Assembly: GCA_031273775.1 (NCBI GenBank)
Contig: JAISRF010000075.1
Location: 1 to 9,419 of the forward strand
Direction: 5' to 3'
Length of the DNA stretch: 9,419 bases
Origin: Oscillospiraceae bacterium
GTDB taxonomy: Bacteria; Bacillota; Clostridia; Oscillospirales; Acutalibacteraceae
The notes under the pieces are model-generated. The model saw only the letters and a list, made by a program, of their open reading frames with translations, was not told where the DNA came from and made no database searches. Positions within the stretch are counted from its first letter, which is position 1. The number at the start of each line of letters is the position of its first letter. Position numbers and translations under genes: made by a program. Shown here in pieces: positions 1-7,000 of the stretch.

Positions 1-1
1 A

Positions 2-430
2 AAACGGCGGCGAGAATTGTGCGAGGAGGCGCTTGAATTTACGGGACTGGCAGATTACCGTAAATTTCGCCCCAAAAAGCTGTCCGGCGGCCTTTTGCGC
101 CGTTTGAATATCGCCTGTGGAATCGCCCACAAGCCGGAACTGATTTTTCTGGACGAGCCGACTGTTGCCGTTGACCCGCAAAGCCGCAACCATATTTTGG
201 AGGGAATTGAAAAGCTGAACCGTGACGGAGCGACGGTTGTCTACACCTCTCATTATATGGAGGAGGTAGAGCAGATTTGTACCCGGATCGCCATTATGGA
301 CAAGGGAAGTATTGTGGCGCAGGGTACCTGTGACACGCTGAAAGGCTTCATTAAATCAGACAAACCGCGGGAGCAGATTACCCTTAACGATGTGTTTCTG
401 GAAATCACAGGAAAGGAATTGCGTGATTGA
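2..430 (+). CDS. ABC exporter ATP-binding protein, 3' part (5' end outside window)
   Basis: This is the C-terminal part of the ATPase subunit of an ABC-2 type exporter. It would hydrolyse ATP on the cytoplasmic side to power the two permeases encoded just downstream. The reading frame is open to the left window edge, so the TTG at 17 is not taken as the start; the Walker A and Q-loop regions lie outside. Visible in order are the signature motif LSGGLLRRLNIA, Walker B LIFLDEPT, the D-loop VAVDPQSRN and the H-loop histidine in TSHYMEEVE, followed by the usual C-terminal stretch IAIMDKGSIVAQG. Related clostridial ATPases usually read LSGGMKRR and VGVDPQSR (from memory), so LL in the signature and alanine in the D-loop are mild departures; the catalytic Glu and His are present. 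The stop overlaps the GTG start proposed for the next gene, which implies one operon. The class is firm; the substrate is unknown, with LnrL-like drug export a guess. Confidence 0.93.
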   Translation, partial: KRRRELCEEALEFTGLADYRKFRPKKLSGGLLRRLNIACGIAHKPELIFLDEPTVAVDPQSRNHILEGIEKLNRDGATVVYTSHYMEEVEQICTRIAIMDKGSIVAQGTCDTLKGFIKSDKPREQITLNDVFLEITGKELRD

Positions 431-1565
431 TATGCACATTTATATCAACCAGCTTAAGGTAATACTGCGTCAAAAGGATATGCTTTTTTGGATATTCGCG
501 TTTCCCATTCTTTTGGCCACGCTGTTTTATTTCACCATGACAAACCTTGATGTGTCCGAAGGGATGACAGCCGTGCCTGCCGCCGTCGCGGACAACGAAG
601 CATACAGGGCGGATGCGAGTCTTCGCGCCGCTATTTTGGCGGTCGGCGCTTCAGAGGATGCCCCCTTTGATTTTAGGGTGATGGATGAAAGCGAGGCGTT
701 GGCGGCACTTGAAAAAGGGGAGATTTCCGCCGTTTTATACGCCGGTGTTCCGCTGTCGGTCACATACGGCAAAGGCGGCGACAATACTTCCCGCGTGATG
801 GTTAAGGCGTTCGCAGACAACTTCGAACAGATGAAGTACCGCGTGAGTGCCGTGGCCGCCGCTAACCCCGCCGCTTTGGCGGACATTTCAGCGCTGACGA
901 GCGGCAAAATATATACCGATTTTGGCGGGTCAGACGGTTTAAAATCAAACACCGTCATTTATTTTTATACCATTTTCGCGATGCTCTGCATCTACGGCGG
1001 TTCGGCGGGGCAGACGGTTATTGAAAGCTGTCAGGCGAACATGTCCCCGCTTGGACAGCGCCGGGCGGTTTCCCCCGCTTCGGGATTTTTGCCGATTTTA
1101 ACGGCGCTGGCGGCGGCGATAACGGTTGTTTTTATGAGTTTGCTTTTGTGCTGGGTTTATATGCGTTTTGCGCTGGATGTGGATTTGAGTGATAAAACCC
1201 CCGCTTTTTTGTTGACATTGCTTTGCGGGAGCGCGTTGGGAACGTCTTTCGGAGCGTTTATGACTACGGTACTGGCAAAAGCCAAGTCCGGTGTAAAATC
1301 CGGGCTGATTGTCGGAATCGGCATCGCCGGGGCGCATCTTTCCGGAATGTCAAACCCGGCCATTTCCTATATACTGCGTAAAAATGTCCCGCCAGTTTAT
1401 TGGCTGAACCCTGCCGCCCGAATTACGGACGCGCTGCGTTCCCTTTATTATTATGGGGATTTTGCCCGTTGGGGGATTTTCATGGCCGCGCTTTTAGCCA
1501 TGACGGCGGTGTTCGCGCTGGTCGCCACATTTAAGCTGAGGAGACAAAGTTATGAGTGCGTATAA
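423..1565 (+). CDS. ABC-2 type exporter permease, first subunit
   Basis: This is an integral membrane subunit that should form the export channel together with the next protein and the ATPase upstream. From the chosen GTG it has 380 residues: one N-terminal membrane segment (about 20-39, WIFAFPILLATLFYF), a polar loop of about 135 residues expected outside the cell, then about five hydrophobic segments (near 175-196, 221-247, 258-285, 290-309 and 350-371). This matches the ABC2_membrane_3 plan of LnrM/YfiM-like permeases. GTG 423 was chosen because a GAAAGGA ribosome site at 411-417 lies 5 bases upstream and because the start overlaps the ATPase stop, suggesting translational coupling. ATG 432 is the alternative; an upstream ATG at 390 would lie deep inside the ATPase gene. 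The end overlaps the next gene by 14 bases. The family is clear; the exported substrate cannot be read from the sequence. Confidence 0.88.
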   Translation: MIDMHIYINQLKVILRQKDMLFWIFAFPILLATLFYFTMTNLDVSEGMTAVPAAVADNEAYRADASLRAAILAVGASEDAPFDFRVMDESEALAALEKGEISAVLYAGVPLSVTYGKGGDNTSRVMVKAFADNFEQMKYRVSAVAAANPAALADISALTSGKIYTDFGGSDGLKSNTVIYFYTIFAMLCIYGGSAGQTVIESCQANMSPLGQRRAVSPASGFLPILTALAAAITVVFMSLLLCWVYMRFALDVDLSDKTPAFLLTLLCGSALGTSFGAFMTTVLAKAKSGVKSGLIVGIGIAGAHLSGMSNPAISYILRKNVPPVYWLNPAARITDALRSLYYYGDFARWGIFMAALLAMTAVFALVATFKLRRQSYECV

Positions 1566-2739
1566 TCGTGTTTGGTATAATTTTGTGCTCTGTGTGAAAA
1601 TCCTGCGTTCCCGGTGGGTTTTGCCGGTGGTTTTCGCGGTGATTTATACCGCGTTGTCCGTTATACTTTCTCTTGCGGGAAGTGAATCAACCGTCGCCCC
1701 CGATGTATCAGCCATCCGTTATACGGTCGTCAACCGTTCGCAAAAGGATTTGCCACAGATAAACGGGCTGCTCAGACTGCTGAAAAATTCGGCATCAGAG
1801 GTCACACTTGCCGATACGAGCTACGCTTTGGACGATGCGGTTTTTTATCAGGCGACGGATTATATCCTGATTATTTCGGAAGACTTTGACCAAACAGGCA
1901 AGCTCCTTACTCAAAGCTATGGTGTTTCGTCCAAGGCTTATTACATTGACCGCATGATAAACGGCTATCTTTCCGCTTATGACGCTTACGTCGGCGCGGG
2001 GTTTACTCCCGCCGCCGCCGCCCAAAACGCGGCAAAGGAATTTGAAACCGCCGCCGCGCAAAATATTGCGCGGGTTGAGGGCACGGGCGATTTTAACGCC
2101 GCGCTGTTGTTTTTTCAGCTTCAAAGCTATGCCATGCTGATGATGATACCCTTTATTGCCGGGTCGTTTCTGATTGTGTTCAAGCGCCGGGAAATTGTCT
2201 CAAGGCTCGCCGCCGCGCCCCTTAGACCCGTGGGTAAGAGCATATCTCAGGGAATTTGTGTGGCGTTTCTCAGTGTCGTCTCATTTCTGATGTTCTCGCT
2301 GATAAATCTCTTTATCAATTCAAAGGCAATCGCCGCGTTTGAAGGTGGCCAACTCGCGCTGCTCCTGCTTAATTCGCTGTGCGTCACAGTGTTGTCCGCG
2401 GGCTTGGGTCAGTTTGCGGGAATGGTTTCCAAAACGAACAATATCCACTCAGCCATTGTAAACATTGTTTCGCTGGTATTTGCGTTTTTAGGCGGTATTT
2501 TTATACCGGCATCGCTTTTTGGGGAAGGATTGCATAGGATTGCGCGCCTTTTGCCGCTTTATTGGTATTCTCACGCTATTGAAAGCATCGCCCAAAAAAG
2601 CGCGAATTTTGGCGGAATTCTCCCTGATTTGGCGGTGCAGTTGGGCTATGCCCTGCTCTTTTTTGCGGCGGCGGGTGTTGCCGGAACGGTTATGGGGCGC
2701 AGAGGAACGGCCAGCGGCGTTACCGCCAAAGAGGAATGA
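1552..2739 (+). CDS. ABC-2 type exporter permease, second subunit
   Basis: This is the second membrane subunit of the exporter, 395 residues. It has the same plan as its neighbour: one N-terminal membrane segment (about 22-43), a polar loop expected outside the cell to about 185, and five further hydrophobic segments (near 188-208, 228-250, 264-286, 298-325 and 360-385). The segment FAFLGGIFIPASLFGEG followed by LLPLYWYSHAIESI is typical of the C-terminal half of ABC-2 permeases. A GAGGAGA ribosome site at 1539-1545 lies 6 bases before the ATG, and the start lies inside the end of the first permease gene, so the two are co-translated. The two permeases differ clearly in sequence and probably form a heterodimer, as in LnrMN. 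This appears to be the last gene of the operon, because the next gene (yebC) points the other way; no convincing hairpin terminator was seen in the 41-base gap. The role in drug or peptide export is an inference from architecture. Confidence 0.88.
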   Translation: MSAYNRVWYNFVLCVKILRSRWVLPVVFAVIYTALSVILSLAGSESTVAPDVSAIRYTVVNRSQKDLPQINGLLRLLKNSASEVTLADTSYALDDAVFYQATDYILIISEDFDQTGKLLTQSYGVSSKAYYIDRMINGYLSAYDAYVGAGFTPAAAAQNAAKEFETAAAQNIARVEGTGDFNAALLFFQLQSYAMLMMIPFIAGSFLIVFKRREIVSRLAAAPLRPVGKSISQGICVAFLSVVSFLMFSLINLFINSKAIAAFEGGQLALLLLNSLCVTVLSAGLGQFAGMVSKTNNIHSAIVNIVSLVFAFLGGIFIPASLFGEGLHRIARLLPLYWYSHAIESIAQKSANFGGILPDLAVQLGYALLFFAAAGVAGTVMGRRGTASGVTAKEE

Positions 2740-2780
2740 TTATACCCCTGGCAGGCACACGCCGACCGTAAATACAGATT

Positions 2781-3503
2781 CTAAACTTCTTCCCAGTTGT
2801 GCCATACGTTCTGCACATCGTCGTGGTCTTCCAGCGCGTCCAGCAGCTTTTCCATTTTCACCGCCTGCTCTTCGCTCAAGGCACTGTACGTCCCCGGCAC
2901 ATACTCCGCCTCGGCGGAAATGAACGCATAACCCTTTTTTTCCAGCGCTTCCCGGACGGCTGCGACGGAATTAGGTTCGGTTGTAATTTCAAACACCGAA
3001 TTCACCGCCGCAAAATCCTCCGCGCCCGCTTCCAGCGCGTCCTCCATCAACTTGTCTTCAATCACGCCTTCGGATTCAATCAAAATGACGCCCTTGCGCT
3101 CGAACATGAACATGACAGAACCGCTTTGTCCCAAATTTCCGCCAAATTTGTCGAAGTAATGGCGCAAATCGCCTGCGGTGCGGTTGCGGTTATCGGTCAG
3201 ACATTCCACAATGACCGCCACGCCGGAGGAACCGTAACCTTCATAAGTAATTTCTTCATAATTGCTGTCATCCGCAGAACCGGCGGCTTTTTTAATCAGC
3301 CGTTCAATGTTGTCGTTGGGGACATTGTTGCTTTTCGCCTTGGCAATGCAGTCGCGAAGCTTGCCGTTGACCGCAGGGTCGGAACCGCCAGATTTGACCG
3401 CCATGCTGATTTCACGTCCGATTTTCGTGAAGATTTTCGCCTTTTGAGAATCGGTTTTTTCTTTCCTTCGTTTAATATTGTTCCATTTGGAGTGACCGGA
3501 CAC
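2781..3503 (-). CDS. yebC: YebC/PmpR family (TACO1-like) protein
   Basis: This is a cytoplasmic protein of the YebC/PmpR family, 240 residues, the usual length. Members have been described as transcriptional regulators (PmpR in Pseudomonas) and, more recently, as ribosome-associated translation factors related to mitochondrial TACO1, so the exact role here is open. The family N terminus SGHSKWNNIKRRKEKTDSQKAKIF is directly visible, then a helical domain (AVNGKLRDCIAKAKSNNVPNDNIERLIKKA) and two alpha/beta domains that include YEGYGSSGVAVIVECLTDNRNRT and FGGNLGQSGSVMFMFERKG. The GTG at 3503 was chosen because the protein family starts at SGHSK and a GAAAGGAAG ribosome site lies just upstream. 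The longer frame starting at ATG 3569 begins inside the -35 box of the gene's own promoter and is therefore rejected. It is convergent with the exporter operon and is apparently transcribed alone. Confidence 0.95.
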   Translation of the reverse strand: MSGHSKWNNIKRRKEKTDSQKAKIFTKIGREISMAVKSGGSDPAVNGKLRDCIAKAKSNNVPNDNIERLIKKAAGSADDSNYEEITYEGYGSSGVAVIVECLTDNRNRTAGDLRHYFDKFGGNLGQSGSVMFMFERKGVILIESEGVIEDKLMEDALEAGAEDFAAVNSVFEITTEPNSVAAVREALEKKGYAFISAEAEYVPGTYSALSEEQAVKMEKLLDALEDHDDVQNVWHNWEEV

Positions 3504-3540
3504 CTTACAATCTTCCTTTCGGCAACTAAGTTCTGCGTAC

Positions 3541-3569
3541 ATTATATCATGATGGAATATGATTTTCAA
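3541..3569 (-). promoter_or_regulatory. Sigma-A type promoter of yebC
   Basis: Read on the minus strand, TTGAAA (3569-3564) and a perfect TATAAT (3546-3541) are separated by exactly 17 bases. Transcription should begin near 3534, about 30 bases before the GTG start of yebC, and the leader contains the ribosome site. This is close to an ideal housekeeping promoter, so the gene is probably expressed constitutively at a good level. Confidence 0.85.
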
Positions 3570-3578
3570 CGCTGATTT

Positions 3579-3608
3579 GCATAAAAAATCTTTATGAGCG
3601 GAATAATA
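3579..3608 (+). promoter_or_regulatory. Possible sporulation (sigma-G-like) promoter
   Basis: GCATA at 3579-3583 fits the GHATR -35 pattern of sigma-G, as I remember it. AATAATA at 3602-3608, after an 18-base spacer, fits the CATNHTA -10 pattern at all but the first base. The start point would be near 3615, leaving a leader of about 29 bases before the 40-residue ORF. No good sigma-A promoter was seen at this place. The match is short and could be chance in A-rich DNA. Confidence 0.35.
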
Positions 3609-3643
3609 TAAATAACCAGTAAAAAAAGAGTGGTGAAACAGTC

Positions 3644-3766
3644 ATGGCGAAGAAGAAAAACGCGAAAAACACCAATCAGACCGGCGACACCAGCCCAAAC
3701 ACAAAAAACGGGCAGACACGCGGCGGTGACGGCAAAAAGCAGCAACAGGACGACACACAGTATTGA
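3644..3766 (+). CDS. 40-residue hydrophilic protein, possibly spore-related
   Basis: A small ORF that I do not recognise as a named family. Its 40 residues start MAKKKNAKNTNQ and end QQQDDTQY. It contains 7 Lys, 1 Arg, 4 Asp, 6 Gln, 6 Thr, 5 Asn and 5 Gly, and no Leu, Ile, Val, Phe, Trp, Cys, His or Glu, so it should be wholly disordered, basic and soluble. Support for expression is a GAGTGGTG ribosome site (3628-3635) 8 bases before the ATG and a possible promoter upstream. The composition recalls minor small acid-soluble spore proteins of Firmicutes, which are short, Lys/Asn/Gln-rich and made in the forespore, but no diagnostic motif is visible. It is divergent from yebC and stands alone. 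The opposite strand has an open hydrophobic frame (3566-3787), which is simply the mirror of Lys/Asn/Gln/Thr codons. It could also be a chance ORF, though the ribosome site argues against that. Confidence 0.6.
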   Translation: MAKKKNAKNTNQTGDTSPNTKNGQTRGGDGKKQQQDDTQY

Positions 3767-3768
3767 AC

Positions 3769-3840
3769 TTAGAAGCTTGACGTTCAAAGTCTGATTTTTA
3801 GAAGTTAGACGTTAAAATGCCGGACGTTGGACATTCAGAC
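3769..3840. repeat. Degenerate direct repeats with GAC(G/A)TT core
   Basis: Two 20-base copies beginning TTAGAAG (3769-3788 and 3798-3817) agree at 17 of 20 positions and are 29 bases apart. Further core units GACGTT and GACATT follow at 3823-3828 and 3830-3835. A related TTTGACATTTGACA-like tract lies at the start of birA (8241-8268). This looks like non-coding, slippage-prone filler DNA, or a dispersed repeat, rather than a defined operator. Confidence 0.55.
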
Positions 3841-3875
3841 CTTTCAAAAATCGAAAAAAACAAACAAAGACGTAA

Positions 3876-3910
3876 AAAGAGCGGCTACCGAATTGTGGTG
3901 GTCGCTCTTT
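3876..3910. terminator. Strong hairpin, probable transcription terminator
   Basis: AAAGAGCGGCTACC (3876-3889) pairs with GGTGGTCGCTCTTT (3897-3910) over 14 base pairs including two G-U pairs, closing a 7-base loop. On the plus strand the only U-run is the CTCTTT inside the stem, so it would be a modest terminator for the 40-residue ORF, 110 bases downstream of its stop. Read on the minus strand the stem is followed by TTTTT, so it could also stop antisense transcription coming from mfd. It could instead be part of a small RNA or leader. Confidence 0.55.
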
Positions 3911-4016
3911 AAAGGTATGTGTCAAGTAAACGTTGGCAAGTAAATAATCACACAAAAAAGCGTAAAAATGGTCTGCGGTTTAATTGCGGAAAAACGCAAA
4001 ATCATCAAAATAACTA

Positions 4017-4045
4017 TTGTTTTTTTCTTTACCATATGGTAGTAT
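4017..4045 (+). promoter_or_regulatory. Probable mfd promoter with a palindromic operator-like site
   Basis: TTGTTT (4017-4022) and TAGTAT (4040-4045) are separated by 17 bases and lie 22 bases before the mfd start. This is a weak sigma-A type promoter. A perfect 12-bp palindrome, TACCATATGGTA (4030-4041), fills the end of the spacer and touches the -10 box, where a repressor dimer would block RNA polymerase. It does not resemble the Gram-positive LexA box. The site is seen directly; the regulatory role is inferred. Confidence 0.45.
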
Positions 4046-4066
4046 TTATTTGGTGAAAAACTAACG

Positions 4067-7000
4067 ATGCATTTTTTACTAAAATCGCTTTCCGCGGGTT
4101 CGGAGTACCGTGCGCTGCTTCATGCGGTGCGTTCTTTCGCGCTTCCCGCCGCCGTCACCGGCGTATCCCACATCCACAAGGCGCATCTTGCGGCGGCGTT
4201 GCTGACGGATACCGGGAGACGGGGGCTGTTCATCACTGCGGATGAAGCCGAGGCCAACCGCACGGCGGATGATATGCGCGCGCTGGGTCTGCGCACGCTG
4301 CTTTTGCCCGGGCGTGACCTCACTTTCCGCCCTGTGGAGGGTATTTCCCGTGAGTACGAGCACCTGCGGCTCGGCACATTGGCGCAAATGCGCCGGGGCG
4401 ATTTTGACGCCTTGGTCTGCTCCGTCGATGCCGCCCTGATGTTTACCTTGCCTCCGGACGCTCTCTCTCACCATACGCTCCATATAAAAGTGGGTGAAAA
4501 AATCGCCTGCGGGGGCGAACGGTTGAATCTCAAAGAAGTCACGGATAAACTGATTTCTTCCGGCTATGTCCGCGCGGATTTAACCGAGGGAAGCGGTCAG
4601 TTCGCTGTGCGCGGCGGAATTTTGGACATTTTCACCGCCGATCGGGAACGCCCCGTTCGGGTGGAGCTTTGGGGCGACGAGGTGGATTCCGCCGCCGAAA
4701 TCGACGCGCGAATCCAGCGGCGGCTGGAACCCTTGCAGGAAATATTCATTTCTCCCGCCACCGAAGTTTTGTTTGATTCGGCCGGCGCGCTCGCCAACAA
4801 GTTGGAAGAATATAAGCGATCTAAAAAACACCGTCCGCAAGCCGAAAAAATGCTGGACGAAGACATTGAACGGCTACGGAACGGTCGGCATTTGGGCGCG
4901 CTTGACCGGTATTTGCGGCTGGCGTGGCCAAAACCCGCCACCGTTTTTGATTACACCGGCAACGGGTTGTGCTTTTTTTCGGAAAGCGTAAAAATCAGGG
5001 ATAGGGCGACAGCGTTCCTGTGGCAGCTGCATCAGGACGAGGAAGAACTGTTAGCCGAAGGGGTATTAACACAGGGAATGTGCGGTTTCGCCATGGAATG
5101 GGCGGAGTTTCTGGCGACCGCTGAAAAAAACGGCGCGGTGATTATGGACGCGTTTCCTCACAGCGGATATGGACTTCGCATCCGCGAAACGGTCAATATA
5201 ACCGCGCGTCAGCTTTCTGTCTGGAGCGGCGGTCTGGAGATTTTATGTGAGGATTTACAGCCGGAAACCACTCAGGCCAACGCCTGTGTGGTGCTCGCGG
5301 GAACAGACCGGGCAGCGGAGAATTTGGTGGCGGAGCTTCGTGAACGCCATGTTCCCGCGCTGTACGCCCCAAATCCCACCGAGCTTCGCAAGGGAGTTGT
5401 CACGGTTACGGCAGGCTGGCTTTCCGCGGGTTTTCACTATCCCGGCGCAGGGCTGTTGTGCGTCACGCACGGCGCGACGGCGGCCAAACGGGTAAACCCA
5501 ATACGCAAGAATAAACATCACGGCGACCGGGTGGATTCACTTTCGGAATTGTCGAAAGGCGATTACGTGGTTCATTCCGCGCACGGCGTAGGCATTTTCG
5601 ACGGAATTGAGAAAAAAGAGCTGTCCGGCGTGGTGAAGGATTACATTAAAATCAGATACATGGGGTCGGACGTGCTGTTTGTTCCCGTAACCCAGCTCGA
5701 TATGGTCATGCGGTACAAGGGTGCCGGGGACGAGGGTACGGCCAAGCTCTCAAGGTTAGGCGGGCAGGACTGGCAGAAAACCCGGGCGCGGGTAAAAAAA
5801 GCGGTAAAAGAGATGGCGGGGCAGTTAACCGCCCTGTATGCCGCCCGGATGAATGCACCCGGCTTTGCTTTCCCCGCCGACAGCGATCTGCAAAACGACT
5901 TTGAGCGGCGGTTTGAGTATGAGGAAACCGAAGACCAATTACGCTGTGCCGCCGAGATAAAAAGCGATATGGAGCGCTCGGCGCCGATGGACAGGCTGCT
6001 ATGTGGCGATGTGGGCTTCGGCAAGACCGAGGTCGCGCTCCGGGCGGCGTTCAAGTGCGTGGACGGCGGCAAACAGGCGGCATTGTTGGTTCCGACGACC
6101 ATTTTGGCGTGGCAGCATTATCAGACGGCGCTTCGCCGGTTTGAAGGCTTACCGGTGAAAGTGGAGTTTTTGTCTCGGTTTCGAACGCCGAAAGAGCAGG
6201 CGCAAATTATAAAAGCAGCCAACCGCGGCAACGTGGATTTGTTAATCGGTACGCACCGGCTGATTTCCTCCGATGTAAAATTCCACGATTTGGGGCTTTT
6301 AATTGTAGACGAGGAGCAGCGTTTCGGAGTGGCGCAAAAGGAAAAATTAAAAGAAGCCTTTAAAGACATAGATGTACTCACGCTTTCCGCCACGCCCATT
6401 CCCAGAACGCTGAATATGGCCATGTCGGGGTTGCGGGATATGTCTGTGCTGGAGGAAGCGCCGCAGGACAGGCACCCCGTTCAGACCTACGTTTTGGAGT
6501 ACAACAGCGTCATTTTACAGGAGGCCTTGCGCAAGGAACTGCGGCGGGGCGGGCAGGCGTATTGGCTTCACAACCGGGTGGAAAGCATTGAAAAGACGGC
6601 GGCCGGTTTGGCAAAGCTCTTCCCGGAGGCCAGGATCGGCGTGGCTCACGGCCAAATGACCGAGGATGAGCTTTCCGCCGTGTGGCAACGGCTGGTGGAC
6701 GCGGAAATAGATATTTTAGTCTGCACCACCATCATAGAAGCCGGGGTGGATGTGGCAAACGTAAACACGTTGATTATTGAGGATTCCGATAAAATGGGAC
6801 TCTCGCAGCTTCATCAAATCCGTGGGCGCGTGGGGAGGTCGAGCCGCCGCGCATACGCGTATCTTACCTTCCGGCGGGGCAGGATTCTAACGGAAATTGC
6901 ACAGAAACGGCTGGAGGCAATCCGTGAATTCGCTGAGTTCGGGTCGGGGTTCAAAATCGCCATGCGGGACTTAGAGCTCCGCGGTGCGGGCAATGTGCTG

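Larger units (their letters stand above)
3767..4016. other. A-rich intergenic region before mfd
   Basis: This gap contains no protein-coding frame that I can support. It holds a degenerate direct repeat with GACGTT cores (3769-3840), A-tracts (about 3844-3878), an inverted repeat able to form a strong hairpin (3876-3910), a pair of CAAGTAAA repeats (3923-3930 and 3937-3944), and A-rich DNA leading to the mfd promoter. No tRNA-like cloverleaf or known riboswitch was recognised. Confidence 0.6.

Noticed and set aside
2740..2780. TATAAT on the minus strand just after the second permease
   Set aside because: No -35 box at a workable distance, and it would only drive antisense transcription into the permease gene.
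2519..2923. 134-codon plus-strand frame across the permease end and yebC end
   Set aside because: It overlaps two well-supported genes, has arginine/proline-rich shadow composition and no ribosome site of note.
3504..3569. 22-residue N-terminal extension of YebC from ATG 3569
   Set aside because: The ATG lies in the -35 box of the yebC promoter, so it would not be in the transcript, and the family begins at SGHSK.
2799..3575. 258-codon plus-strand frame opposite yebC
   Set aside because: yebC on the minus strand matches a known family over its whole length; the plus-strand frame is its mirror, has no ribosome site and resembles no family.
3566..3787. 73-codon hydrophobic minus-strand frame that looks like a membrane protein
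   Set aside because: It is opposite Lys/Asn/Gln/Thr codons, whose complement reads as Phe/Leu/Val; it overlaps the yebC promoter and has no convincing ribosome site.
3923..3944. Two CAAGTAAA direct repeats
   Set aside because: Only two copies of an 8-base A-rich word, without symmetry or link to a promoter; too weak to call a binding site.
3959..3999. GCGT/ACGC inverted ends around a TGCGG repeat, possible small RNA or riboswitch
   Set aside because: Only a 4-bp outer stem forms and the inner parts do not pair; no known riboswitch pattern is recognised.
5641..6102. 153-codon minus-strand frame inside mfd
   Set aside because: mfd is intact and full length on the other strand; serine-rich mirror frames are expected in GC-rich genes.
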